In this document: positions 1 through 8,505 of the stretch, one piece after another
Layout of the letters: each line of letters starts with the position of its first letter
Numbering within the stretch: position 1 is the stretch's first letter
Source of the DNA: Ferrovibrio sp. MS7
GTDB lineage: Bacteria > Pseudomonadota > Alphaproteobacteria > Ferrovibrionales > Ferrovibrionaceae
Length of the DNA stretch: 64,000 bases
Direction: 5' to 3'
Assembly: GCF_038404985.1 (NCBI RefSeq)
Contig: NZ_JBBKBA010000001.1
Coordinates: 2,508,001-2,572,000, forward strand
Translations under genes and position numbers: made by a program
Notes under the pieces: model-generated
What the model was told of the DNA's origin: nothing
Databases searched by the model: none
Seen by the model: only the letters and a program-made list of their open reading frames with translations

Positions 1-1
1 G

Positions 2-25
2 CGCAAGCCGGCCTGGACGATTTGA
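2..25 (+). CDS. C-terminal tail of an upstream gene, probably enoyl-CoA (methylglutaconyl-CoA) hydratase (partial)
   Basis: Only the last seven codons are in the window. They read RKPAWTI and end at the TGA at 23-25, 20 bases before the start of the carboxylase gene. A C-terminus of the form (E)KRKPxW is common in enoyl-CoA hydratases. In leucine-degradation operons methylglutaconyl-CoA hydratase (LiuC) often precedes the carboxylase alpha subunit, so this identity fits the context. It remains an inference from seven residues, and the frame could also be non-coding. Confidence 0.35.
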   Translation, partial: RKPAWTI

Positions 26-45
26 GGCGAACGGGAGAGACGCGC

Positions 46-2055
46 ATGTTCCGCAAGATCCTGATCGCCAATCGCGGCGAAATCGCCTGCCGGGTGATCC
101 GCACCGCAAAGCGCCTCGGCATCGCCACCGTGGCGGTCTATTCCGACGCCGATGCCAATGCCCGCCATGTGGCGCTGGCCGATGAGGCCGTGCGTATCGG
201 CCCGGCGCCGGTGCGCGAGAGCTACCTGCGCGCCGATGTCATTATCGCCGCTGCCAAGGCCAGCGGCGCCGAGGCCATCCATCCGGGCTATGGCTTCCTG
301 TCCGAGAATGCTGAATTCGCCGATGCGCTGGCCGAGGCCGGGCTGGTTTTCATCGGCCCGCCGGCTTCTGCCATCCGCGCCATGGGCCTGAAAGGCGCCG
401 CCAAGGCGCTGATGCAGGAAGCCCGCGTGCCAGTGGTGCCGGGCTATCACGGCGACAACCAGGATGCCGATTTCCTGCTTGGTGAGGCCGAGCGCATCGG
501 CTGGCCGGTGCTGATCAAGGCGGTGGCAGGCGGCGGTGGCAAGGGCATGCGCCGGGTCGACAAGGCTGCCGAGTTCAAGGCGGCGCTGGCCGGGGCGCAG
601 CGCGAAGGCGCCAATGCCTTCGGCAATGATCGCGTGCTGCTGGAAAAATATCTGGTCAAGCCGCGCCATATCGAGATTCAGGTGTTCGCCGACAAGCAGG
701 GCAATGCCGTGCATCTGTTCGAGCGCGATTGCAGTGTGCAGCGCCGGCATCAGAAGGTGCTGGAAGAAGCGCCGGCACCGGGCATGCCCGCGGCGATGCG
801 CCAGGCCATGGGCCAGGCGGCGGTGAATGCCGCCAAGGCGATTGGCTATGTCGGCGCCGGCACGGTCGAGTTCATCGCCGATGTCAGCGACGGGTTGAAG
901 CCGGACCGTTTCTATTTCATGGAGATGAACACCCGCCTGCAGGTGGAGCATCCCGTCACCGAGATGATCACCGGCCAGGACCTGGTGGAATGGCAGCTCC
1001 GCGTTGCCGCCGGCAATCCGCTGCCGCTCAAGCAGGAAGAACTGCGCATCGACGGCCATGCGGTCGAGGCGCGCATCTATGCCGAGGACCCTATTAAGAA
1101 TTTCCTGCCCTCGGTGGGCAAGCTGCACCGCCTGCGGCCACCGGCGGAGGATGCGCATGTGCGGGTCGATACCGGGGTGCGCGAAAATGACAGCGTGACG
1201 CCGTTCTACGATCCGATGATCGCCAAGCTGATCGTGTGGGACCATGACCGTGGCGCTGCCCTGCGCCGCATGGGCCAGGCGCTGGCGCAGTATCAGGTCG
1301 CCGGTGTCACCACCAATATTCCGTTCCTCATCGCGCTCGCCGGCCATCCGGCGTTTGGCGAGGGCGATCTCGATACCGGCTTCATCGAACGTTTCCGTGC
1401 CGACCTGATTCCGCCCGTGCAGGGCGCCGATGCCAGTGCCCTGGCGCTGGCGGCATTGGCCGTGGTGCTGGAGCGCCGCGCCCAGCGCAGCGGCGGCAAG
1501 GGCGATCCGTGGTCGCCCTGGGCGGCGGTGAATGGCTGGCGGCTCAATGACCAGGGCTATGATGAATTGATCTTTCGCGAAGGCGAGAGCGAAACCCGGC
1601 TGCGGATTGAGTATGCCGCCGATGACGCGATCCGCGTGAAACTGCCGGGTGGTGCCGTGTTGACGGCCGCGGGCAAGCTGCAGGATGGCAGCCTGGATGC
1701 GGTGCTGGATGAGCGCCGCTTCAGCATCGGCCTGGTCCGTCAGGGGCTGGACCTGACCCTGTTGCTGCCGGGCCGGGTGCAGAAGCTGAGCCTGGTGGAT
1801 CCGCTTGCCGCCGGTGAGATGGATGAAGCTGCTGGCGGCGCGCTCACCGCGCCGATGCCGGGCAAGGTGGTGCAGGTGCTGGTGGCGGAAGGTGTGGCGG
1901 TAGAGAAGGGCCAGGCGCTGATGGTGCTGGAGGCGATGAAGATGGAACACACCATCGCGGCGCCAGCGCGCGGCAAGGTAGCCAAGCTGAACTTCAAGGC
2001 CGGCGATCAGGTGAGCGAAGGCGCCACTTTGATCGCGCTGGAAGCGGAAGGATGA
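46..2055 (+). CDS. liuD: 3-methylcrotonyl-CoA carboxylase, biotin-containing alpha subunit
   Basis: Cytosolic biotin-dependent carboxylase subunit of 669 residues. The N-terminal part is biotin carboxylase: it starts FRKILIANRGEIACR, has the ATP-grasp glycine loop GGGGKGM at about residues 162-168, and carries EMNTRLQVEHPVTE. The last ~75 residues are a biotinyl domain with the acceptor motif EAMKMEH, biotinyl lysine about 632. The length suits MCC alpha; acetyl-CoA carboxylase AccC is shorter. Propionyl- or geranyl-CoA carboxylase alpha look similar. The adjacent HMG-CoA lyase favours leucine breakdown (3-methylcrotonyl-CoA to 3-methylglutaconyl-CoA). The ATG at 46 is preceded by GGGAGAGA. 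The carboxyltransferase beta subunit must lie outside the window. Confidence 0.88.
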   Translation: MFRKILIANRGEIACRVIRTAKRLGIATVAVYSDADANARHVALADEAVRIGPAPVRESYLRADVIIAAAKASGAEAIHPGYGFLSENAEFADALAEAGLVFIGPPASAIRAMGLKGAAKALMQEARVPVVPGYHGDNQDADFLLGEAERIGWPVLIKAVAGGGGKGMRRVDKAAEFKAALAGAQREGANAFGNDRVLLEKYLVKPRHIEIQVFADKQGNAVHLFERDCSVQRRHQKVLEEAPAPGMPAAMRQAMGQAAVNAAKAIGYVGAGTVEFIADVSDGLKPDRFYFMEMNTRLQVEHPVTEMITGQDLVEWQLRVAAGNPLPLKQEELRIDGHAVEARIYAEDPIKNFLPSVGKLHRLRPPAEDAHVRVDTGVRENDSVTPFYDPMIAKLIVWDHDRGAALRRMGQALAQYQVAGVTTNIPFLIALAGHPAFGEGDLDTGFIERFRADLIPPVQGADASALALAALAVVLERRAQRSGGKGDPWSPWAAVNGWRLNDQGYDELIFREGESETRLRIEYAADDAIRVKLPGGAVLTAAGKLQDGSLDAVLDERRFSIGLVRQGLDLTLLLPGRVQKLSLVDPLAAGEMDEAAGGALTAPMPGKVVQVLVAEGVAVEKGQALMVLEAMKMEHTIAAPARGKVAKLNFKAGDQVSEGATLIALEAEG

Positions 2056-2059
2056 TGCC

Positions 2060-2962
2060 ATGAGCCTGCCCAGCCAGATCCGCCTATGGGAAGCCGGCCC
2101 GCGCGACGGGTTGCAGAACGAGAAGAGCGTGGTGCCCACCGATGTGAAGGTGGAGCTGATCGAGCGCCTAGTGGAATGCGGCGCTACCTATATCGAGGCG
2201 ACCAGTTTCGTGTCGCCGAAATGGGTGCCGCAGATGGGCGATGCCGCCGATGTGATGACGCGGATTTCGCGCAAGCCCGGCGTTACCTATCAGGTGCTGA
2301 CGCCGAACGAGAAGGGCTACGATTCCGCCAAGCAGTATGGCGCCCGCGCCATCGCGGTATTCGCGGCAGCAAGCGAGAGTTTCTCCCAGCGCAATGTGAA
2401 TTGCTCCATTGAGGAGAGCCTGGAGCGGTTTCGTCCGGTGGTGCAGAAGGCCAAGGCGGATGGCGTGCGCGTGCGCGGTTTCGTTTCGGTGGTGCTGGGC
2501 TGCCCCTTCGAGGGCGAGGTCGATCCGGTGAAAGTGGCCGGTATCGCCAAGCAGCTTGCCGAGATGGGCTGCGATGATATTGGCTTGGGCGACACTATCG
2601 GCACCGGCACGCCGGGCAAGACCAAGCGTCTGATCGAGGAAACCGCGAAATTCATTCCGCTCGACCGCATCGGCATGCATTTTCACGATACCTACGGTCA
2701 GGCGCTGGCGAATACCTATGCCTCGCTGGAAATGGGCATCACCAGCCATGATGCCTCGGTTGCCGGCCTTGGCGGCTGTCCTTACGCGCCAGGTGCCACC
2801 GGCAATCTTGCCACCGAGGATCTGGTTTACATGCTGGAAGGCCTCGGCATTGACAGCGGCTTCGATCTCAAGCAATTGGTGCGCACCGCCTGGTGGATTT
2901 CCGAGAAGCTCGGCCGTCCGCCGGTGTCGAGTGTCGCCAAGGCCTTGAAATCGAAGATTTGA
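2060..2962 (+). CDS. liuE: Hydroxymethylglutaryl-CoA lyase
   Basis: Class I aldolase-like TIM-barrel enzyme of 300 residues that splits HMG-CoA into acetoacetate and acetyl-CoA, the last step of leucine degradation. Visible family marks are the N-terminal GPRDGLQN (Arg15, Asp16), metal-binding MHFHD (His207, His209) and the signature GLGGCPYAPGATGN with catalytic Cys240. It starts four bases after the carboxylase stop, so the two are co-transcribed and probably translationally coupled. It lacks an organelle-type presequence. Paralogues such as isopropylmalate/homocitrate synthases lack the GGCPYAPGA loop. The symbol mvaB is also used for this family. Confidence 0.93.
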   Translation: MSLPSQIRLWEAGPRDGLQNEKSVVPTDVKVELIERLVECGATYIEATSFVSPKWVPQMGDAADVMTRISRKPGVTYQVLTPNEKGYDSAKQYGARAIAVFAAASESFSQRNVNCSIEESLERFRPVVQKAKADGVRVRGFVSVVLGCPFEGEVDPVKVAGIAKQLAEMGCDDIGLGDTIGTGTPGKTKRLIEETAKFIPLDRIGMHFHDTYGQALANTYASLEMGITSHDASVAGLGGCPYAPGATGNLATEDLVYMLEGLGIDSGFDLKQLVRTAWWISEKLGRPPVSSVAKALKSKI

Positions 2963-3396
2963 TGCCGGTTCATCTGCTCAAGCTTGCTGTTGGTATTGAA
3001 AGCCTGGAGCATTTCCGCGAACGCCTGAAGGCGCGTGCGGAAGGCGCCAAGGGCAAGAAGCAGCCTGGGCATTTTACCCATGTGACACGCCACCGCCCGA
3101 AGCGCGACAAGGAAGTGCTGGATGGCGGTTCGCTCTACTGGGTGGTGAAGGGCCAGCTATGCGCCCGCACCCGGATTCTCGCCCTTGATGACGTGACGCT
3201 GGACGATGGCCCGCATTGCGCCATCAAGCTGGAAGCGAAACTGATCCCGGTGCTGCCGCAGCCGCGCCGTCCGCATCAGGGCTGGCGTTATCTCGAAGAT
3301 GCCGATGCGCCGCCCGATCTCAGCAAGGCGGGCGAAGGCGCCGCCGAGCTGCCGCCCAAGCTGATGGCGGAACTGCGCGCCCTGGGCTTGCTGTAA
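2962..3396 (+). CDS. DUF1489 family protein
   Basis: A 144-residue protein that begins PVHLLKLAVGIESLEHF. It has a central stretch with HVTRHRPKRDKEVLDGGSLYW and a C-terminal ELPPKLMAELRALGLL. These match the alphaproteobacterial DUF1489 (COG5458) family, whose biochemical role is not known. The start was placed at the ATG that overlaps the HMG-CoA lyase stop (TGATG, 2960-2964), because family members begin with this HLLKL segment; an in-frame start upstream at 2893 lies inside the lyase gene. No signal peptide or membrane segment is seen. The gene is sandwiched between leucine catabolism and mipZ with minimal spacing. Confidence 0.8.
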   Translation: MPVHLLKLAVGIESLEHFRERLKARAEGAKGKKQPGHFTHVTRHRPKRDKEVLDGGSLYWVVKGQLCARTRILALDDVTLDDGPHCAIKLEAKLIPVLPQPRRPHQGWRYLEDADAPPDLSKAGEGAAELPPKLMAELRALGLL

Positions 3397-3400
3397 GCCG

Positions 3401-4195
3401 ATGCCGCGCATCATCGTCGTCGGCAACGAGAAGGGCGGTTCGGGCAAGTCCACCACCGCAATGCATGTGCTGATCGGCCTGGCGCTGGAAGGCGGCCGGG
3501 TGGCGGCGATCGATCTCGATGGTCGCCAGCGCACGCTGGCGCGCTACCTGGAAAACCGGCAGGCCTATATCACCCGCCATGGTGTGCGACTGGCGATGCC
3601 GTCCTATGCCGTGGTGCCTTTGAGCGACCGCGATACCCGCGCCGAGGCCGAGGCCGATGAAGCGGCGCGCTTCCGTGCCGCGCTGGATGGCTTCGCGCCG
3701 GACCACGATTTCATCCTGATCGACTGCCCCGGCGCCGATACGCATCTCTCGCGCCTTGGCCATTCCTTCGCCGACCAGCTTCTGACTCCGGTGAATGACA
3801 GCTTTATCGATGTCGACCTGCTCGCCACCGTGGATGCCGAGACGCTGCGGGTGCTGAAGCCCAGCCGCTATGCCGAAATGGTGTGGGAGCAGCGCAAGCA
3901 GCGCTTCAACCGCGACCGCCAGAGCATCGACTGGGTGGTGATTCGCAACCGCGTGTCGCATCTCGACGCCCGCAACAAGCGCCATGTCGGCCAGGTGCTG
4001 CAGGCGCTGGAAAAGCGGATCGGTTTCCGCTTCCTGCCGGGCCTATCGGAACGCGTGATTTTCCGCGAATTATTTCTCTCCGGCCTGACCCTGCTGGATC
4101 TCGATAAAACCGGCGGCGGCCTATCCATGGCCCAGGCTGCAGCACGCCAGGAAGTGCGAAATCTGCTGCTCGGCCTCAATCTGGTTACGGATTAG
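3401..4195 (+). CDS. mipZ: MipZ-like ParA/MinD-family ATPase, division-site positioning
   Basis: A 264-residue P-loop ATPase. The deviant Walker A motif KGGSGKST is at residues 11-18, preceded by VVGNE, and the second motif is IDLDGRQRTLARYLENR. The combination NEKGGxGKST plus DLDxRQ is characteristic of MipZ, which forms a gradient from the ParB-bound origin and inhibits FtsZ ring assembly near the poles. The length agrees with MipZ. Plain ParA or MinD paralogues usually lack the RQRT segment. It starts four bases after the DUF1489 gene (stop TAA 3394-3396, ATG 3401). Function is inferred from family resemblance. Confidence 0.88.
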   Translation: MPRIIVVGNEKGGSGKSTTAMHVLIGLALEGGRVAAIDLDGRQRTLARYLENRQAYITRHGVRLAMPSYAVVPLSDRDTRAEAEADEAARFRAALDGFAPDHDFILIDCPGADTHLSRLGHSFADQLLTPVNDSFIDVDLLATVDAETLRVLKPSRYAEMVWEQRKQRFNRDRQSIDWVVIRNRVSHLDARNKRHVGQVLQALEKRIGFRFLPGLSERVIFRELFLSGLTLLDLDKTGGGLSMAQAAARQEVRNLLLGLNLVTD

Positions 4196-4212
4196 GCATT
4201 TCCCCTAAATGC
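4196..4212 (+). terminator. Small hairpin after mipZ (weak terminator candidate)
   Basis: GCATTT (4196-4201) and AAATGC (4207-4212) form a 6-bp stem with a CCCCT loop directly behind the mipZ stop codon. No T-run follows, so if it ends transcription it does so weakly or with Rho. Confidence 0.25.
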
Positions 4213-4317
4213 AGCGCAGCATTGCGGAAAAGGCTTGCCAGCAGGCCGCCGCGTAACAATATTAGCGGCCGATCAAAGCGCTCTGCTCAGAGGGCGCTGG
4301 TTAAGGAGGGACACCCT

Positions 4318-5292
4318 ATGAAGAAGTTGCTTACCGGCATTGCCGCCGGCCTGATCGCCATCGCCGGCAGCGCCGCTCAGGCGCAGGATTATCCGAACAA
4401 GGTCATCACCATGGTGGTGCCGTTCGCTGCGGGTGGCCCGACCGATACCGTTGCCCGCCTGCTGGCGCAGTCGATGGGCACTTCGCTGAAGCAGCAGATC
4501 ATCGTCGAGAATGTCGGCGGTGCCGGCGGCACCCTTGGTGCTGCCCGCGTTGCCCGTTCGGCCGGCGATGGCTACACCATCTTCCTGCATCATATCGGCC
4601 ATGCCACCAGCGCCACGCTGTACCGCAAGCTGCCCTATGACACCATCAACGATTTTGAGGCCATCGGCCTGGTCACCGACGTGCCGATGACCCTGGTGGC
4701 GAAGTCCGATCTGCCGCCGAAGGATTTCAAGGAGCTGATCTCCTACATCAAGACCAACAAGGACAAGATCTCCTACGGCAATGCGGGCGTTGGCGCCGCG
4801 TCGCATCTCTGCGGCCTGATGCTGATGAGCGCGCTGCAGACCCAGATGACCACCGTGCCCTACAAGGGTACCGGCCCGGCCATGAACGACCTGCTGGGCG
4901 GCCAGATCGACCTGATGTGCGACCAGACCACCAACACCACCGGTCAGATCAAGGGCGGCAAGATCAAGGCCTATGCCGTCACCACCAAGACCAAGGTGCC
5001 GGCGCTGCCGGACCTGCCGACCATGGACAGCTCGGGCCTGCCGGGCTTTGAAGTGGCGGTGTGGCACGGCGTCTACGCCCCGAAGGGCACGCCGAAGCCG
5101 GTGATCGACAAGCTGGCGACCGCGCTGCAGGCGGCGCTGAAGGACCCGATGGTGGTGCAGCGCTTCGCCGAACTCGGCACCGAGCCGGTGGCGCAGGAGA
5201 AGGCGACCCCGGCGGCGCTCTCGGCCCATCTGAAGGCTGAAATCGCCAAGTGGGCCCCGGTGATCAAGGCCGCTGGTGAATACGCCGACTAA
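4318..5292 (+). CDS. tctC: Tripartite tricarboxylate transporter periplasmic binding protein (TctC/Bug family)
   Basis: A 324-residue exported binding protein. The signal peptide runs MKKLLTGIAAGLIAIAG to a cleavage site near AQA|QDYPNK. The mature part has the Bug/TctC marks: YPNKVITMVVPFAAGGPTD near the N-terminus, IVENVGGAGGTLGA, and YGNAGVGAASHL. It would capture a carboxylate in the periplasm and deliver it to TctAB; the ligand cannot be read from sequence. The ATG at 4318 has a strong AAGGAGGG site, and an upstream in-frame start at 4222 would place residues before the signal peptide. It is followed by a 14-bp hairpin and then tctB and tctA. Confidence 0.9.
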   Translation: MKKLLTGIAAGLIAIAGSAAQAQDYPNKVITMVVPFAAGGPTDTVARLLAQSMGTSLKQQIIVENVGGAGGTLGAARVARSAGDGYTIFLHHIGHATSATLYRKLPYDTINDFEAIGLVTDVPMTLVAKSDLPPKDFKELISYIKTNKDKISYGNAGVGAASHLCGLMLMSALQTQMTTVPYKGTGPAMNDLLGGQIDLMCDQTTNTTGQIKGGKIKAYAVTTKTKVPALPDLPTMDSSGLPGFEVAVWHGVYAPKGTPKPVIDKLATALQAALKDPMVVQRFAELGTEPVAQEKATPAALSAHLKAEIAKWAPVIKAAGEYAD

Positions 5293-5327
5293 AAAAGTTC
5301 CGTGTTTCAATAATTTGTCGTAAACGA

Positions 5328-5360
5328 TACGCCTGTTCCGCTTGCAGCGGGACAGGCGTA
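5328..5360 (+). promoter_or_regulatory. Strong hairpin between tctC and tctB
   Basis: Arms 5328-5341 and 5347-5360 pair over 14 bp (one G-U) with a TTGCA loop. No T-tract follows. It lies 35 bases behind the tctC stop and about 117 bases before the tctB start. Such intercistronic stem-loops usually protect the upstream mRNA or attenuate read-through, so that binding protein outnumbers permease. The pairing is seen directly; the role is inferred. Confidence 0.6.
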
Positions 5361-5476
5361 AGCGTATGGCGGAGGGCAGGGAGGCCCAGCCGCCTGTAGT
5401 CAGGCACCCACCAAGTGGGGCCGGTAGCCTTATAGCAGTGGCCAGACTCAGAGCGGCCGCCACGAAGGGGGATGTG

Positions 5477-5941
5477 ATGCAGGGATTGATCCGCAATCCG
5501 AAGGATTTCTGGTCGGGGGCGCTGTTTCTTGCGCTTGGTCTCGGCTTTCTCGTCGTCGGCCAGGATTATTCGTTCGGCACGGCGCGGCGCATGGGGCCGG
5601 CTTTCTTCCCGACCGTGCTGGCTGCCATTCTCTGCATCATCGGCGTGGCTGTTCTGGTGCGCGGCCTGCTGACCCGCGGTGAACCGATTACCGGTTTCGC
5701 GCTCAAGGGCTTGGTACTGGTCACCGTAAGCTGCATCATTTTCGCCGTGACGGTGCGAGGCGCCGGTCTGGTTGCCTCGGTGGCCTTGCTCACGCTGATC
5801 AGCGCGATCGCTTCCGTGCATTTCAAGTTGAAGAACACCATCATCATGATGGTGGCGCTGGGCGCCTTCTGCGCCCTGGTCTTCGTCAAGGCATTGGGAT
5901 TGCCGATCCCCATCCTGGGCCCCTGGCTCGGCGGCAATTGA
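5477..5941 (+). CDS. tctB: Tripartite tricarboxylate transporter small membrane subunit TctB
   Basis: A 154-residue protein with about four hydrophobic segments. It begins with NPKDFWSGALFLALGLGFLVVG and then carries GTARRMGPAFFPTVLAAIL, the usual start of TctB proteins. It pairs with TctA in the inner membrane to form the permease. The ATG at 5477 follows GAAGGGGGA; the longer reading from 5342 would run through the intercistronic hairpin and is unlikely. TctA follows after 10 bases. Confidence 0.88.
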   Translation: MQGLIRNPKDFWSGALFLALGLGFLVVGQDYSFGTARRMGPAFFPTVLAAILCIIGVAVLVRGLLTRGEPITGFALKGLVLVTVSCIIFAVTVRGAGLVASVALLTLISAIASVHFKLKNTIIMMVALGAFCALVFVKALGLPIPILGPWLGGN

Positions 5942-5951
5942 GGATCGCGTC

Positions 5952-7454
5952 ATGGAACTGCTGCAAAATCTTGCCATCGGCTTTGACGCGGCGCTGACGC
6001 CGCTGAACCTGCTCTACTGCCTCGGCGGCGTTTTTCTCGGCACGCTGATCGGCGTGTTGCCGGGCCTCGGCCCGGTGGCGACCATCGCCATGCTGCTGCC
6101 GGCCACCTTCGCGCTGCCGCCGGTTTCCTCGCTGATCATGCTCGCCGGTATTTACTACGGCGCCCAGTATGGCGGCTCCACCACGGCCATTCTGATCAAC
6201 CTGCCGGGCGAAAGCTCATCGGTGATCACGGCCTTGGATGGCTATGCCATGGCGCGCAAGGGCCGCGCCGGCGTGGCGCTGTCCACGGCCGCGCTTGGCT
6301 CCTTCTTCGCCGGCACGGTCGCCACCTTCCTGCTGGCGGTGTTCGCGCCGCCTTTGGCCGAGATCGCGTTGAAATTCGGCCCCGCCGAGTATTTCTCGCT
6401 GATGGTGCTGGGCCTCGTCGCCTCGGTGGTCCTGGCGCATGGCTCGCTGCTCAAGGCCATCGGCATGATCGTCATCGGCCTGCTGTTCGGCATGGTTGGC
6501 ACTGACGTGAATTCCGGCGTGCCGCGCTTCACCTTCGAGACGCCCGAACTGGCTGATGGTATCGGCTTCGTCGCCGTTGCCATGGGCATGTTCGGCCTCG
6601 GCGAGATCATCAAGAATCTCGAGGATGAGAGCGAACGCGCGGTCTTCGTCAAAAGCGTTACCGGCCTGATGCCGACGAAGCAGGATTTCAAGGACATGGT
6701 GGCCCCGATCCTGCGCGGCACGGCGCTCGGCTCGGCCCTCGGTATCCTGCCGGGCGGCGGCGCCATGCTGTCGTCCTTTGCCGCCTATTCGCTCGAAAAG
6801 AAGATGTCGAAGAACTCGGCGAATTTCGGCAAGGGCGCCATCCAGGGTGTGGCGGCACCGGAATCGGCCAACAATGCCGGTGCGCAGACCTCGTTCATCC
6901 CGATGCTGACGCTGGGCATTCCGTCCAATCCGGTTATGGCGCTGATGATCGGCGCCATGATCATCCAGGGCATCCAGCCCGGCCCGGCGGTGATGACCGA
7001 ACAGCCGGCTTTGTTCTGGGGCATCATCGCCTCAATGTGGATCGGCAACTTCTTCCTCATCGTGCTGAACCTGCCGCTGATCGGCATGTGGGTGCGGATG
7101 CTCAGCATCCCCTACCACATCCTGTTCCCAGGCATCCTGGTGTTCTGCGCCATCGGCGTGTACAGCCTCAACAACACATCCTTCGATGTGTTTCTGATGG
7201 CTGGCTTCGGCGTGCTGGGCTACATCTTCGCCAAGCTGGAATGCGAGCCGGCGCCGATGCTGCTCGGTTTCATCCTTGGCCCGATGATGGAGGAATACCT
7301 GCGCCGCGCCATGACGCTCTCGCGTGGCGACCCCACCGTGTTCTTCACCCGCCCGATCAGCGCCACCATGCTTGTGCTGGCGGCCCTGGCGCTGGCCGTG
7401 GTGCTGATGCCGGCGATCCGCAAGAAGCGCGAGGAAGCTTTCCAGGAGGAGTGA
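5952..7454 (+). CDS. tctA: Tripartite tricarboxylate transporter large permease TctA
   Basis: A 500-residue inner-membrane protein with about 11-12 hydrophobic segments. It contains the TctA hallmark GVLPGLGPVATIAMLLPATF near the N-terminus and GIYYGAQYGGSTTAILINLPGE, and a second copy-like GILPGGGAMLSSFAAYSLEKK in the middle, reflecting the known internal duplication of the family. It is the proton- or sodium-coupled channel subunit working with TctB and TctC. A perfect GC-rich terminator follows at 7480-7510. Confidence 0.92.
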   Translation: MELLQNLAIGFDAALTPLNLLYCLGGVFLGTLIGVLPGLGPVATIAMLLPATFALPPVSSLIMLAGIYYGAQYGGSTTAILINLPGESSSVITALDGYAMARKGRAGVALSTAALGSFFAGTVATFLLAVFAPPLAEIALKFGPAEYFSLMVLGLVASVVLAHGSLLKAIGMIVIGLLFGMVGTDVNSGVPRFTFETPELADGIGFVAVAMGMFGLGEIIKNLEDESERAVFVKSVTGLMPTKQDFKDMVAPILRGTALGSALGILPGGGAMLSSFAAYSLEKKMSKNSANFGKGAIQGVAAPESANNAGAQTSFIPMLTLGIPSNPVMALMIGAMIIQGIQPGPAVMTEQPALFWGIIASMWIGNFFLIVLNLPLIGMWVRMLSIPYHILFPGILVFCAIGVYSLNNTSFDVFLMAGFGVLGYIFAKLECEPAPMLLGFILGPMMEEYLRRAMTLSRGDPTVFFTRPISATMLVLAALALAVVLMPAIRKKREEAFQEE

Positions 7455-7479
7455 TCTTCCCGGATACTCTCTTACGGCA

Positions 7480-7517
7480 GGGCGCGGCTTCCTTGGGAGC
7501 CGCGCCCTTTGCTTTTC
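7480..7517 (+). terminator. Rho-independent terminator between tctA and the convergent hydrolase gene
   Basis: GGGCGCGGCT (7480-7489) pairs perfectly with AGCCGCGCCC (7498-7507), loop TCCTTGGG, followed by TTTGCTTTT. It ends the tct operon. Its place just before the stop of the minus-strand hydrolase (7521) lets it also act for that gene, although the T-run is on the plus side. Confidence 0.8.
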
Positions 7518-7520
7518 GGT

Positions 7521-8498
7521 TTAAGGCTGTCGCAGCAGGGTGCGACGGAAGAAATCGAGCATGTCGGCGGTGGCGGCGACGCGCGCCTCGGCATCGGCGC
7601 CGACGGTAGCACCGATCCCGCCGCAGGAGGCCATCACGCGGGCGGCGAATTCCTTCCAGCCTTCGCGGCTGCTGGCGCCGGATTTGGCATCGCGGATCTG
7701 GCCGTCATCCTCGATCCTGAGGTCGCATTCGCCGAAGGTCTGCACATTGCTGCGGCGCGCCGGGTAATCCGCCATCCAGGCATGGCCGGCAGAATCATAG
7801 AGCCTCGTGCGTATGTCGGCGCCGGCCACCCTTAGCCGCACAGCGTAGCCGAGGCAGTTGGCGGCCGGTGTGTAGTCGTCGCGCGCGCCGAGCAGCAGCA
7901 GCAAAGGCGCCGCGCTGGGCCGCGGATTGTCCCATTGCGTGCTGCAGCCGGGATAGAATGGCAGATGCGCGGCGAAGCGTGGCTGGCCGGGAAGCGCATC
8001 GGCCAGACGGCGCTCGGCGGTGAACAGGGCCGCGACGCCGCCGCGCGAGAAGCCGGTGATGCCGATCCGCCGGGCATCGATCCCCGGCTGCCGCGCCAGC
8101 AGGGCAAGGGCCTGGAAGCCATCCAGCACCGAGGCTGCCATCGGCACCCGGCCCTGGTCGCGGGCGGTTTCCTTGACGCCGCGGCCGGCGAAGCTGTCGA
8201 CGATCAGCGTGGCGATGCCGATGCGGTTCAGCGGCTCGGCCACCGTATCCTGCATCCATTGTGCGTAACCACCGCTGCCCGGAATGATCACCACCGCAGG
8301 TACAGATGCGGCAGCATTGTCTGGCCGCGAAAGATGGCCCTGCAGTTCCACCGGACTCTGGCGATAGCTGCCGTTGATGATCTCGGCATAATCCTGCGGC
8401 GTGAAGCTGCCGAAAGCCAGTACCTCCACTGGCCCGGCCCTGGCCGCTGCAGAAGCGGCAGCAGCCAGCAGGCCGAGAGCGAGGAAGGCTGCGCGCAT
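7521..8498 (-). CDS. Secreted alpha/beta hydrolase (dienelactone-hydrolase-like)
   Basis: A 325-residue protein. A signal peptide (MRAAFLALGLLAAAASAAARA) is followed by a hydrolase fold: the oxyanion strand VVIIPGSGGYAQW, then the nucleophile elbow GFSRGG with Ser151, preceded by DARRIGITG as in dienelactone hydrolases. A late HAWM segment probably supplies the catalytic His. The substrate is unknown. The start was set at 8498 because it begins the signal peptide; longer in-frame readings enter the permease gene. It begins seven bases after the TRAP permease stop, so it belongs to the same operon and may process an extracytoplasmic substrate of that transporter (inference). Confidence 0.75.
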   Translation of the reverse strand: MRAAFLALGLLAAAASAAARAGPVEVLAFGSFTPQDYAEIINGSYRQSPVELQGHLSRPDNAAASVPAVVIIPGSGGYAQWMQDTVAEPLNRIGIATLIVDSFAGRGVKETARDQGRVPMAASVLDGFQALALLARQPGIDARRIGITGFSRGGVAALFTAERRLADALPGQPRFAAHLPFYPGCSTQWDNPRPSAAPLLLLLGARDDYTPAANCLGYAVRLRVAGADIRTRLYDSAGHAWMADYPARRSNVQTFGECDLRIEDDGQIRDAKSGASSREGWKEFAARVMASCGGIGATVGADAEARVAATADMLDFFRRTLLRQP

Positions 8499-8505
8499 GG
8501 CCGGG

